Below are positions 36,226 through 45,339 of a stretch of DNA of 64,000 bases, one piece after another. The notes under the pieces were generated by a model. That model saw only the letters and a list, made by a program, of their open reading frames with translations. It did not search any database and had not been told where the DNA came from. Where the stretch lies: NCBI RefSeq assembly GCF_027923905.1, contig NZ_AP026966.1:3101001-3165000 (forward strand), written 5' to 3'. The position numbers were made by a program, and so were the translations under genes. Every line of letters starts with the position of its first letter. Within the stretch, counting starts at the first letter, position 1. The stretch is from Massilia varians (GTDB lineage Bacteria > Pseudomonadota > Gammaproteobacteria > Burkholderiales > Burkholderiaceae_D).

Positions 36226-38091
36226 ATGAAGACCCGTACCTACCTGTACCTGATGGCGGCCGCCATCCTGATCCCGGTCGCCCTGGCGTTCTGGATTGGC
36301 GTGTCCATGCTGCTCGACTGGGAGCGCGAATCGCGCATCCAGCGGGTGCAGGAGACGGCGCGTTCCACCGCCCTGCTGGTGGACCGGGAAATCGCCGTCA
36401 AGGAAGCGCTGCTGCGGCTCATCGCCAATTCCGAGGCGCTCGAAGAAGGCAATTACGCACGCGTATACCGGCTCGCCAGCCGCCTGAACAGCGACGATCG
36501 CCTGTCTTGGACGACGCTGGTGAACGAGCGCTACCAGCCGACCTTCAATACCCTCATGCCCTACGGCACTGAACTGAAGGGGGCGACACGGCACTATGTC
36601 GACGAGGTGCTGCGCACCGGGAAAACACGGGTGTCCGGCTATTTCTTCGGGCCGACGTCTAAGCGGGCGGTGGTCTCGGTGGACCTTGCCTCGCCGCCGG
36701 GCCGGGGGCCGCGCTACGTCGTCAGCCAGATCTTCGACGCCCGCTACTTCGAGCGGGTATTCGCGAGCAGCACCCTCGATCCCACCTGGCTGGTCGGCGT
36801 CTTCGACGCCAACGGCGTGACGATCGCGCGCAACCGCAACGGCGCCACGTCCGCCGGCAAGCCGATGCATCCCGAGATGCGCCTCGCCGCGCAGCACGCC
36901 GGCAGCGGCGTGCTGCGCCACGTGACCCATGAAGGCCTGGAGGTCTACGGCGTCTATACGCGCGCGGCGGCCAGCGGCTGGACGGTCGTGATCGGGGTGC
37001 CGGTTGCCGAGATCGAATCGGCCGCGCGCACCGCCGCCACCTATGCCACGCTGGCGCTGATCCTGCTGATGGGCCTGGCGCTCCTGACCGCCGTCTTCTT
37101 CGGCAACAAGCTCTCCAACGCCCTGCAACAGGCCGGCAGCGTCGCCAACGCCCTGGCGCGCGGCGCGGTCGCCCGCCCGCGGACGACCAAGGTGGACGAA
37201 GTCGACGCCCTGCTCGACGGCCTGCACTACACCAGCGAGGCGCTGGCGCGCGAAAGCGCGGCGCGCCAGGCGCTGCAGCACGAGCGCGAGCAGCTCCTGG
37301 TGAGCGAACAGCGCGCGCGCCGGGTAGCCGAGGCCCAGAGCCGGGCCAAGGACGGCTTCCTGGCCATGCTGGGACATGAGCTGCGCAATCCGCTGGCGGC
37401 GATCTCGGGGGCCATGAGCGTGCTCGACATGCCGGGCGTGAAACCGGAACTGGCGGCCAATGCGCGCGAGATCAGCCGGCGCCAGATGCGCCACCTGGTC
37501 CGCATCGTCGACGACCTGCTGGACGTCCAGCGCATCCTGTCGGGCAAGATCGTCCTGCAGCGCACGCCGGTCAACCTGACCGAGGTGCTGCGCTCCTGCG
37601 TCGAGGCCAAGCGCCTGGTCGACGCCGGCAACCATCATTGGCACGCCGAGCTGGCGCCCTGCTGGGTCGACGGCGACCGCACCCGCCTCGAGCAGATCGT
37701 CGACAACCTGCTGCACAACGCCATCAAGTACACCCCGGCAGGCGGCAGCATCACGGTGCGTTGCAAGACCAGCGGCCGGGAAGTCGTGGTGGAGGTCTGC
37801 GATACCGGCGTCGGCCTGGCGCCCGAGCTCCTGCCCCAGATCTTCGACGTGCTGGTGCAAGGCCCGACCAGCATCGACCGCGCCCAGGGCGGCCTCGGGC
37901 TCGGCCTGGCCCTGGTGAAGGAACTCAGCGCGCTGCATGGCGGCAAGGTTTCGGTAGACAGCGCAGGCCAGGGCCAGGGATGCACCTTCAGCCTGGTGCT
38001 GCCACTGCGCCAGGATCCGGCGCTCGGTGCAGCGGCCGCTAGGCAAGCGGATGGCGCGCAGGCGGCGCGTCCCACACTCGACCCGGCCTGA
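36226..38091 (+). CDS. membrane sensor histidine kinase with periplasmic Cache-like domain
   Basis: 621 aa. Helix 1 (about 8-28), a periplasmic dCACHE-like sensor (about 30-265, with DARYFERVFASSTLDPTWLVGVFDANG), helix 2 (about 270-295), a HAMP-like linker and coiled coil (300-385), HisKA with LGHELRNPLAA, and HATPase_c with DNLLHNAIKY and GLGLGLALVKE. No receiver domain and no adjacent response regulator, so it is an orphan kinase. It follows the anti-sigma gene by 81 bp. Confidence 0.9.
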   Translation: MKTRTYLYLMAAAILIPVALAFWIGVSMLLDWERESRIQRVQETARSTALLVDREIAVKEALLRLIANSEALEEGNYARVYRLASRLNSDDRLSWTTLVNERYQPTFNTLMPYGTELKGATRHYVDEVLRTGKTRVSGYFFGPTSKRAVVSVDLASPPGRGPRYVVSQIFDARYFERVFASSTLDPTWLVGVFDANGVTIARNRNGATSAGKPMHPEMRLAAQHAGSGVLRHVTHEGLEVYGVYTRAAASGWTVVIGVPVAEIESAARTAATYATLALILLMGLALLTAVFFGNKLSNALQQAGSVANALARGAVARPRTTKVDEVDALLDGLHYTSEALARESAARQALQHEREQLLVSEQRARRVAEAQSRAKDGFLAMLGHELRNPLAAISGAMSVLDMPGVKPELAANAREISRRQMRHLVRIVDDLLDVQRILSGKIVLQRTPVNLTEVLRSCVEAKRLVDAGNHHWHAELAPCWVDGDRTRLEQIVDNLLHNAIKYTPAGGSITVRCKTSGREVVVEVCDTGVGLAPELLPQIFDVLVQGPTSIDRAQGGLGLGLALVKELSALHGGKVSVDSAGQGQGCTFSLVLPLRQDPALGAAAARQADGAQAARPTLDPA

Positions 38092-38155
38092 GCCTGTAAA
38101 TCAGGGGCTTCGCCCATACGTGTTCATTGTCGACCGCTTCATGGACCGTGCCGTC

Positions 38156-38707
38156 ATGCGAATTTTTCTCCGCAGCCTGCTGCTGGCCCTTGTTCTGCTT
38201 GCCGTCTGGGGCCTGCTCGAGCCCTGGGTGCGCCATGCCGCGTATGCGATGCGCCCGGCCGCGATGCCGGCGCCAAGCGTGCTCGCCATGCCGGTGAGCG
38301 GCGTGCGGCCGAAGGCGCTGCGCGACACCTGGCATGCCAGCCGCAGCGAGGGCCGCAGGCACGAGGGCATCGACATTTTCGCCAGGCGCGGCACTTCGGT
38401 GCGGGCCGCCACCGAAGGCATCGTGCTGCGGGTCGGGACCAACCGCCTCGGCGGGCAGGTGGTGTGGGTGCTGGGGCCCGGCGGCCAGCGTCACTACTAC
38501 GCCCACCTCGACGGCTACGCGGACGTGGCGCCGGGCATGCGCGTGGAGGAAGGTCGGGTGCTGGGCTACGTCGGCAATACCGGGAACGCGCGCGGCACGC
38601 CCCCACACCTGCATTACGGGGTCTACGACAAGACCGGGCCGGTCAATCCCTATCCGCTGCTGCGCGGTGGCGCGCCGGCCCGGACGGCGCAGGCCGGCCA
38701 GCCTTAA
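38156..38707 (+). CDS. M23 family peptidase (LytM domain)
   Basis: 183 aa from ATG 38156 (ATG 38141 is an alternative; neither has a clear SD). An uncleaved or cleaved N-terminal hydrophobic helix (SLLLALVLLAVWGLL) is followed by a LytM domain with HEGIDIF and HLHYG, the zinc ligands of active M23 endopeptidases that cut peptidoglycan cross-links. Its stop overlaps the stop of the convergent PBP1A gene (TTAA), so two peptidoglycan enzymes face each other. Confidence 0.88.
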   Translation: MRIFLRSLLLALVLLAVWGLLEPWVRHAAYAMRPAAMPAPSVLAMPVSGVRPKALRDTWHASRSEGRRHEGIDIFARRGTSVRAATEGIVLRVGTNRLGGQVVWVLGPGGQRHYYAHLDGYADVAPGMRVEEGRVLGYVGNTGNARGTPPHLHYGVYDKTGPVNPYPLLRGGAPARTAQAGQP

Positions 38708-41235
38708 ATAATTTCCTCCTCGCCCGAGCTGGGCGGCGGGGGCGGCACGTCCGGCAGCTGGCTGGGGGGCGGCGCGGTCTGTAGCGGCGCCGGCTGCACC
38801 GGCACCGGCTGGATCGGCGCGGCCGGCTCGTCCTCGTCCTCGATCGGGGCCGGGTCGGGCACCTCCGCGCCCTCCATTCCTTCTTCGATTTCGAGTTCGC
38901 CCGGGCCTTCCTCGACGTATTCCGGTTCCTGGTGGCGGCGCGGCGGCGGGGTGCGCCCGCCCGGCAGCAGTGCGTTGGGGTCGAGCTTGCCGCTGTCGTA
39001 GGCGCTGCGCATGAAGTCGCCCACCAGCAGCAGCGCATTGTGGCCGCCCTGCCCCCAGTAACTGCTGCGCATCGTCACACGGTTGTCGTTGAAGCCGACC
39101 CAGGCGCCGGCCACCAGGTTCGGGTGCATCAGGATGAACCAGCCGTCGGTATTGTTCTGGGTCGTGCCGGTCTTGCCGGCCAGGTCGCCCTGCACGCCGA
39201 AGCGGTAGCGCACGCCGCCGCCGGTGCCGCGGTCGACCACGCCGCGCAGCATGTCGATCAGGCTCAGGGCGGCGTCCTGCGACAGGGCGCGCTCGGGCGC
39301 ATCCGGCGCGAAATCGGCAATGGTCTTGCCGTCGCGGTCGGTGATGCGGCGCACGAACACCGGCTTGCGGTATTCGCCCTGGGCGGCGATGGTGCTGTAG
39401 GTGCTGACCATCTCGAGCAGGGTCACCGGGCTGGTGCCCAGCGCCAGCGAGGGCACGGCCGACAGCTTGCTCTGGCGGATGCCCATGCCCTGCGCCAGGC
39501 GCACGACCGGGCTGACGCCGACCTGCTGCATCACCTGCGCGGTGATGGTGTTCTTGGAGTAGACCAGGCCGTCGCGCATGCTCATCATGGCGCCGCTGTT
39601 GCCCGACATGTCGGTCGGGCGCCAGACCGTGCCGCCCACGCGGATGTCCTGCACCACGTCGCGGTAGGTCTGGTCCGGCGGAATGCCGCTCTCGAGCGCG
39701 GCGGCGTAGACGATCGGCTTGAAGGTCGAGCCGGGCTGGCGCGCGGCCTGGGCCACGTGGTCGAACTGGTCGCGCTCGAAGCTGCGGCTGCCGACCCAGG
39801 CGCGCACTTCGCCGGTGTGCGGGTCCATCGCCACGAAGCCGGCCTCCAGGCGCGACTTGGTGGCCTTCAGTTCGCGCATGAAGGCGCGGTCGCCCTTCAG
39901 GCGCTTGAGCGCGGCGGCCGGCGCTTCGCCATCCTCGACGGCCTGGCGGTATTCGCCGCTCTCGCGTACGAACGCGTCGAGCTCGCGCCCGTGCGAACGC
40001 CAGTACCAGGCAAAGGGATCGACTTCGCCGCGCATCGAGGTGTACATGCCGGCCGAGGTCGAACGCGGCATGCCCTGGTAGGCCCACTCGACGTCGGCGA
40101 TCGCCTGCAGCGTGTTGGCCTGGCGCTCGACCGCGCGCACGGCGGCCGCCTGCAGGTCCATGTCGAGCGTGGTGTGCACCACCAGGCCGTCGAGCTGCAG
40201 GTCGTAGTCGTTGTCCTGGGCCCAGTCGAGCAGCCACTTGCGCACGTAGGCGGTGAAGTGGTCGTCCTTGCCGCTGCGGTCGTTCAGGCGCGCGAAACGC
40301 ACCCGCAACGGCCGCTTGGAAAGAAGCCGGTAGCGCTCTTCGGAAAACGCCCCATGCTTGGCCATCTGCGACAGCACCACGTTGCGGCGCGACCTGGAGC
40401 GCTCCGGATTGGCCACCGGGTTGTAGTAATGGGTGCCCTTGAGCATGCCGACCAGGGTGGCCGCTTCCAGCACGTCCAGTTTGGCGGCCGTCTTGCCGAA
40501 ATAGGTGCGCGCCGCCATCTCGATGCCGTAGGCGTTGTACAGGAAGGGCACGGTGTTCAGGTAGGCCTCGAGGATCTCGGTCTTGCTGTAGGTGTTCTCG
40601 ATCTTGATCGCGGTGATCAGTTCCTTCATCTTGCGGTTGATGCTGCGCGCCCGGCCGATCTCTTCCGGGAACATGTTGCGCGCCAGCTGCTGGGTGATGG
40701 TCGAGCCGCCTTGCGGGTCGCCCTTCACCGTGGCCACGAAAGCGCCGGCCACGCGCCGGAAATCGACGCCGTGGTGGTCGTAGAAGCGGTGGTCTTCGGT
40801 CGAGATCAGGGCCTTGATCACGTGCGGCGAGATCTGCGACAGCTTGACGCGCTCCTGCAGGCCCTTCTCGAAGCTGCCAAGCTCCTTGCCGTCGCTGGAC
40901 AGGATCACGCTCGGACGCGCGGTGCTGGCCTGGCGCAGGTCGTCGATGCCCGGCGTGAGCGGGATCAGGATCACCAGGTAGAGAAAGAAGGCGGTCAGGC
41001 CGGCGGCCAAGCTCCACAGTCCGATCAGGAGCGCCTGCTCCCAGCGCGGGCGGTCGCGCAGGCGCGCCTGCGCCATCGAATAGCCCGCCCGGGCGCGTCC
41101 GCGCGCGCCCTCGAACAGGCGCTTGCCATGCTGGCCGAGCGCGGCGCGGTGCGCGCCGCCAGGGGTGCCGGGGTTGTCCTGTCCGGTCTTGTCGTCGGCG
41201 CCGGCGCGGGTGCCGCTTCTTTCTTCCTGATCCAC
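38704..41235 (-). CDS. mrcA: class A penicillin-binding protein (PBP1A-type)
   Basis: 843 aa from GTG 41235, chosen for AAGGA eight bases upstream. A cytosolic N-terminus and one membrane helix (about 68-92: LIGLWSLAAGLTAFFLYLVI) precede a GT51 transglycosylase (STEDHRFYDHHGVD with catalytic Glu; GGSTITQQLARN) and a transpeptidase with PGSTFKP, YSKNTIT and KTGTTQ. The C-terminal tail is long, acidic and Pro-rich. It polymerises and cross-links peptidoglycan at the inner membrane. The gene symbol follows family usage; the gene stands apart from the usual pil/comM neighbours. Confidence 0.92.
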   Translation of the reverse strand: MDQEERSGTRAGADDKTGQDNPGTPGGAHRAALGQHGKRLFEGARGRARAGYSMAQARLRDRPRWEQALLIGLWSLAAGLTAFFLYLVILIPLTPGIDDLRQASTARPSVILSSDGKELGSFEKGLQERVKLSQISPHVIKALISTEDHRFYDHHGVDFRRVAGAFVATVKGDPQGGSTITQQLARNMFPEEIGRARSINRKMKELITAIKIENTYSKTEILEAYLNTVPFLYNAYGIEMAARTYFGKTAAKLDVLEAATLVGMLKGTHYYNPVANPERSRSRRNVVLSQMAKHGAFSEERYRLLSKRPLRVRFARLNDRSGKDDHFTAYVRKWLLDWAQDNDYDLQLDGLVVHTTLDMDLQAAAVRAVERQANTLQAIADVEWAYQGMPRSTSAGMYTSMRGEVDPFAWYWRSHGRELDAFVRESGEYRQAVEDGEAPAAALKRLKGDRAFMRELKATKSRLEAGFVAMDPHTGEVRAWVGSRSFERDQFDHVAQAARQPGSTFKPIVYAAALESGIPPDQTYRDVVQDIRVGGTVWRPTDMSGNSGAMMSMRDGLVYSKNTITAQVMQQVGVSPVVRLAQGMGIRQSKLSAVPSLALGTSPVTLLEMVSTYSTIAAQGEYRKPVFVRRITDRDGKTIADFAPDAPERALSQDAALSLIDMLRGVVDRGTGGGVRYRFGVQGDLAGKTGTTQNNTDGWFILMHPNLVAGAWVGFNDNRVTMRSSYWGQGGHNALLLVGDFMRSAYDSGKLDPNALLPGGRTPPPRRHQEPEYVEEGPGELEIEEGMEGAEVPDPAPIEDEDEPAAPIQPVPVQPAPLQTAPPPSQLPDVPPPPPSSGEEEII

Positions 41236-41366
41236 TATAGAAATCCTTGCTGCGATTGCCGTTGAAGCGCACGGTGCCGTGCGCGTTGCGTATGCGACAA
41301 GTATAGCTGACCGGCGCGACAACCCCGGTCCGGCTCGCCAGCGATCGCGTCAGCCCTGGGCGTGCC

Positions 41367-44177
41367 TCAGGCATCGACCGGGCTGGGCTCCACCCTTCCC
41401 TTGCGCAGCAGTGCTTCGACCGTTTGCACCGGCTCCGGGCGGCCATAGATGTGGCCCTGCACCTCGTCGCAGCCGTAGGCGCGCAGGGAGTCGAGCTGCT
41501 CGATGGTTTCGACGCCCTCGGCGATGACCTGCATGCGCAGTCCATGGGCGAGCGAAATGATGGCGTCCACCATGGCGGCGCCGTCCGGGCTGACCATGTC
41601 GCGCACGAAGGAACGGTCGATCTTGAGCACGTCGACCGGAAAGCGCTTCAGGTAAGCCAGGCTCGAGTAGCCGGTGCCGAAATCGTCGATCGACAGCTTC
41701 ACGCCCATGGCTTTCAGGCAGCGCATGGTCTCGATCGCCGTTTCGACGTCGGCCATCATCATGCTCTCGGTGAGCTCGATCTCGAGGGAGTCGGCTCTCA
41801 AGCCAGTCTCGTCGAGCACCGTGCGCACGGTCTGCACCAGGTCGGGCTCGGAGAATTGGCGCGCCGACAGGTTGACGCCGATCCGGAGGTTGCCGAGGCC
41901 GGCACGCTGCCAGTCGCGGTTCTGGCGGCAGGCCGCGCGCAGGGCCCAGGCGCCGATCGGCACGATCAGGCCGGTTTCCTCGGCCAGCGCGATGAAGCGC
42001 TCGGGCCGCACGGTGCCGAAATGCGGATGGCGCCAGCGGATCAGGGCCTCGGTGCCGACCACGCATCCGCTGCCGAGCTCCACCTGGGGCTGGAAATAGA
42101 GCTCGAACTGGTCCTCGCGCAAGGCGCTGCGCAGCGCGCCTTCCAGGGCCAAGCGGTCGATGGCATGCGCATTCATGTGCGGGGCGTAGAACTGCACCGC
42201 GTTGCGGCCGGTCTGCTTGGCGCGGTACATGGCCACCTCGGCATGCTTGACCAGGGTTTCCGGATCGAGGCCGTCGGCCGGATAGCCGGCCACCCCGGCG
42301 CTGGAGCCGAACACCAGGGTGTGGCCGTCGACCTCGAGCGGCTCTGCGAGGGCCTCGCGCACCGCCTGCAGCCGGGCCGCGGCCTGGCGCTCGTCGCGGC
42401 AATCGGTCAGGACCAGCATGAAATCGTCGCCTCCCGAACGCGCCGCCGTATCGGCCTGGCGGATGGCGCCGGCAATCCGCGCGGCAAGGGCGCGCAGCGC
42501 TTCGTCGCCGAGGCGCCGCCCGAGCGTGTCGTTGACCAGCTTGAAATGGTCGATGTCGAGCGCCACGGTCCACACCGGCATGCCGTTGGCGGTGGCAATG
42601 GCGCGCTCGATGCGGTCGGCCAGCAGCGCGCGGTTGGCCAGGCCGGTGAGCGTATCGTAGCGCGCGCGGTGCGCCAGTTCGGCCTCGTAGCGTTTGGCCA
42701 TCGTCACGTCATAGGTGGTGACCACGAAGTGTTCGGTCTTGCCGCCCGCGTCCTTGACCGGGGCGATGTAGACCTCGCTGAGCAGCTCGCGGCCGTCGCG
42801 CGCGGCCTGGCGCACCAGTGCGTGTCCCTTGCGGCACGCATGCAGGGCCTGGCGCAGCTCTTCCAGCCCGGGATCGTCGACGTCCTGGCGCGTCAGGCTG
42901 GCCAGCGGTTTACCCACCAGTTCGCCCGGCCCGTAGCCGAGCGTACGCTCGCACGCCGGGTTGGCGTAGTCGATCGGGTAGCCGTGGCGCGTCGCGCTGA
43001 CCAGCAGGATCGGATTGGCGGCGGCCTCGATCGCGCGCTGGTGCAGGCGCAGGGCGCCGGCGGCGATCGCCAGGTCGGCGGTACGACGCTCGACCAGGGC
43101 TTCGATGCGCCGGGTGCGCGCGCTGCGCTGCTGCACCAGGACCGCGGCGGCCAGGCTCAGGACGCAGCCATAGCCGAGGATCGACAGCGAACCCACCTGG
43201 GTGTCGAGGCCGCGCGCCTTGCGCACCGCCGTCAGCTCCCAGCGGGTGCCGGCGACAGAGAAGGCGTGCGTGAGCGTGCTCGGCCCGCCGCCGAGCCAGC
43301 GCTCCCAGGCTTCCTGCGGGAGCGGCGCGCCCGGGTCGCTGAACACGGCCACCCGGGCGCCGCGGGCGGTATGGCCATACAGCGTGAGCGCCGCGTCGCC
43401 GTCGGACAGCAGGTGCCCCCCATGCAGGCTGCCGCCGACCAGCACGCCGGTGTCGATCACCACCGCCGTGACGCCGAGGGCCGCCGCGCGCCGCGCCGCC
43501 ATGCCGGCCAGGTCCGCACCGGCGCGGTAGACCGGCATCGCCACGATCATGCCGCGCAGCGAACCGTCGCCCTGCACCAGGCGCAGCACCGGGCTGGCGG
43601 TGACTTGACCGGAATCGATCGCGCGCTCGACGGTGGCGCGCTCGACGGGATGGGACAGGACGTCGTAGCCGAACACACCGTCGTTGCTGGCGATCGGCAC
43701 CACGTAATCGTTGACGAGGTAACGCTCGCGCTGCTGCGCGGGCCGCAGTTGGCCGGTGGAACTACGCTCGGTGATGGTGAAACCGGGCCAGAAGCGGCGC
43801 CGCGCCGCTTCGAAGGCGGGACGCTCGGCCCGGCTGACGAAGCGCTGGTACTCGAGGGCGCGCAGGTAGCTGTCCCCGGCCGCGAGCGGCTGGGCGAAGG
43901 CATCGAAGGCGTCGCGCGAGACCTGTCCGCCGCCGGCCGTGAACAGCAGGTTCAGCGCGCGCATGTCGTGCACGGCATCGGCGAAGGCGCGCGTGACCGC
44001 CGCCGTGCGCACGGCGGTGCGCTGCTCGAAATCGGCGCGCGCACTCTCCTGCTCCAGGCCGCGCGCCACGCCGAACAGCGTCGCCGTCAACGCGAACCCG
44101 GCCAGGAGGGTCGCCACGGCAGCGCGCGACAGGAGGCGCCGCCGCTGTAACAGCGGATAGGCGAGCAGCCGATTCAT
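41367..44177 (-). CDS. CHASE-PAS-GGDEF-EAL c-di-GMP signalling protein
   Basis: 936 aa. Membrane helix 1 (about 15-35), a periplasmic CHASE-type domain (about 60-300), helix 2 (about 325-345), PAS (about 375-490), GGDEF (about 500-665) and EAL (about 675-930). The GGDEF motif reads SGGDDF, with Asp where the Glu normally stands, so cyclase activity is doubtful. The EAL domain has TEALIRW, DDFGTGYSSL and the expected metal ligands, so it is probably a phosphodiesterase. Divergent from a MarR regulator; 130 bp upstream of it lies PBP1A in the same direction. Confidence 0.9.
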   Translation of the reverse strand: MNRLLAYPLLQRRRLLSRAAVATLLAGFALTATLFGVARGLEQESARADFEQRTAVRTAAVTRAFADAVHDMRALNLLFTAGGGQVSRDAFDAFAQPLAAGDSYLRALEYQRFVSRAERPAFEAARRRFWPGFTITERSSTGQLRPAQQRERYLVNDYVVPIASNDGVFGYDVLSHPVERATVERAIDSGQVTASPVLRLVQGDGSLRGMIVAMPVYRAGADLAGMAARRAAALGVTAVVIDTGVLVGGSLHGGHLLSDGDAALTLYGHTARGARVAVFSDPGAPLPQEAWERWLGGGPSTLTHAFSVAGTRWELTAVRKARGLDTQVGSLSILGYGCVLSLAAAVLVQQRSARTRRIEALVERRTADLAIAAGALRLHQRAIEAAANPILLVSATRHGYPIDYANPACERTLGYGPGELVGKPLASLTRQDVDDPGLEELRQALHACRKGHALVRQAARDGRELLSEVYIAPVKDAGGKTEHFVVTTYDVTMAKRYEAELAHRARYDTLTGLANRALLADRIERAIATANGMPVWTVALDIDHFKLVNDTLGRRLGDEALRALAARIAGAIRQADTAARSGGDDFMLVLTDCRDERQAAARLQAVREALAEPLEVDGHTLVFGSSAGVAGYPADGLDPETLVKHAEVAMYRAKQTGRNAVQFYAPHMNAHAIDRLALEGALRSALREDQFELYFQPQVELGSGCVVGTEALIRWRHPHFGTVRPERFIALAEETGLIVPIGAWALRAACRQNRDWQRAGLGNLRIGVNLSARQFSEPDLVQTVRTVLDETGLRADSLEIELTESMMMADVETAIETMRCLKAMGVKLSIDDFGTGYSSLAYLKRFPVDVLKIDRSFVRDMVSPDGAAMVDAIISLAHGLRMQVIAEGVETIEQLDSLRAYGCDEVQGHIYGRPEPVQTVEALLRKGRVEPSPVDA

Positions 44178-44269
44178 GCCGCCTATCCTAGCGCATCCAG
44201 TCAGGCGCCGCGCCACGTTTCGGCAACGCAAAGGCCGCGGCCGCCTGTGCCGGCGCGCCGAATTTCCGC

Positions 44270-44275
44270 TATGAT
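44270..44275 (+). promoter_or_regulatory. putative -10 box close to the MarR start
   Basis: TATGAT ends 6 bases before the ATG at 44282, so transcription from it would start at or beside the A of ATG and give a leaderless mRNA. No SD is present before this ATG. No good -35 was found. Confidence 0.35.
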
Positions 44276-44281
44276 CGCGCC

Positions 44282-44770
44282 ATGCCAGAGAATCCCGCCC
44301 ACCGAGCCGAGGACGAGCAGCCGCAGCGCGTCCTGCGGCAGTTCCGTATCGTTTTCAACGCAGTCAAGAGCCATTTCCGCCAGGTCGAGCGCGAGGCCGG
44401 CCTTGGCGGGGCCCAGCTGTGGGCGCTCTCGGTCATCGATCGCCATCCGGGCATCGGCGCCACCGGACTGGCGCGCGAACTCGACATCCACCAGTCGACC
44501 GCCAGCAACCTGGTGCGCGGGCTGGTCGAACGCGGCTTCGTCACCGGCACCCGCGAGGGCGCGGACCGGCGCAACGTCGCGCTGCACCTGCAGGACGCCG
44601 GGCGCGAGGTGCTGCGCCGTGCGCCGCTGCCCTTCGCCGGGGTGCTGCCCGATGCGCTGGCCAGCCTGGACGAGGCCACCCTGCAGCAGCTGGAACAGAA
44701 CCTGGCGCGCCTGATCGCCCGGCTGGATGCGGACGAAGCGGCGGGGCGCACGCCGCTGTCCCAGCTCTGA
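44282..44770 (+). CDS. MarR family transcriptional regulator
   Basis: 162 aa. Winged helix-turn-helix of the MarR type: GIGATGLARELDIHQSTASNLVRGLVERGFV and the wing with GADRRNVALHLQDAGREVL. The N- and C-terminal helices form the dimer. It is divergent from the CHASE-GGDEF-EAL gene, a possible target. No SD before the ATG, but a -10 hexamer lies just upstream. Confidence 0.9.
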   Translation: MPENPAHRAEDEQPQRVLRQFRIVFNAVKSHFRQVEREAGLGGAQLWALSVIDRHPGIGATGLARELDIHQSTASNLVRGLVERGFVTGTREGADRRNVALHLQDAGREVLRRAPLPFAGVLPDALASLDEATLQQLEQNLARLIARLDADEAAGRTPLSQL

Positions 44771-44983
44771 CCCGGCCTTGTTTCAAGCGCCAGAGGACAG
44801 CTGTTCGTGCCGCAAGGGCAGCAAGGGCGTGAACTGTCCCGTTCCAAACGTCTGCAACCGGGTCGATAGCCGCTATTATCGGAACGGGTAAATGATCGAA
44901 AGGGCGATCTGGCGACATATGCGCGCCGGTTGCTGCACAATTGACCTTCCTAAGATGTTTAGCTGAATTGCGAGGAGGAGATT

Positions 44984-45133
44984 ATGGGCAGGACGCCAAA
45001 CGACGACCGTAGTGACAGCATGAATCCGAACAGCGACGCGTACAAGTCTAGCGCAGACAACCGTTCTGACCAATTGAATCCCAATAACGAACGCTATCAA
45101 GGAAGCAAGGAATCCGACACAGGAGACGAGTAG
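44984..45133 (+). CDS. small acidic protein with two DxRSDxxNPN repeats
   Basis: 49 aa, too short for many gene finders. A strong SD (GAGGAGGAG) sits four bases upstream of the ATG. The sequence holds two copies of a motif, DDRSDSMNPNSDAY and DNRSDQLNPNNERY, each followed by a short Ser/Lys/Gly segment. It is highly hydrophilic, free of Cys and hydrophobic stretches. Similar tiny proteins seem widespread in Burkholderiales but I cannot name a family. Stand-alone; a possible -10 (TATTAT) lies about 105 bp upstream. Confidence 0.7.
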   Translation: MGRTPNDDRSDSMNPNSDAYKSSADNRSDQLNPNNERYQGSKESDTGDE

Positions 45134-45339
45134 GTAATTTTAGCGCGTAGAACTGTTTCTGCGCGCCTTCTCGAATTGCTGCGCCTGCCCTACCCCTGCC
45201 GTTCCCTTGTATGGCGCAACCGCCTGCGCGCCAATCACCAGCCATGAACGCCGCACATCCCGCTCGCGCTGGACATGGCGGACGACGCCGCCGTGCCCGA
45301 GGCGGTCCTGGCCGCCCTGTCGAAGGGCGAGAAGGAAGC

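Noticed and set aside
35266..38046. Long minus-strand open frame of about 926 codons opposite the anti-sigma and kinase genes
   Set aside because: Antisense to two genes with clear domains; no domain, SD or signal of its own.
38932..41265. Long plus-strand open frame opposite PBP1A
   Set aside because: Shadow frame; PBP1A on the minus strand has all catalytic motifs.
41424..44150. Long plus-strand open frame opposite the CHASE-GGDEF-EAL gene
   Set aside because: Shadow of a well-supported gene with repeated Gln/His/Ala-rich composition.
44838..44888. Inverted repeat CCCGTTCC / GGAACGGG upstream of the 49-aa gene
   Set aside because: Loop of 35 bases and no clear relation to a promoter; may be chance.
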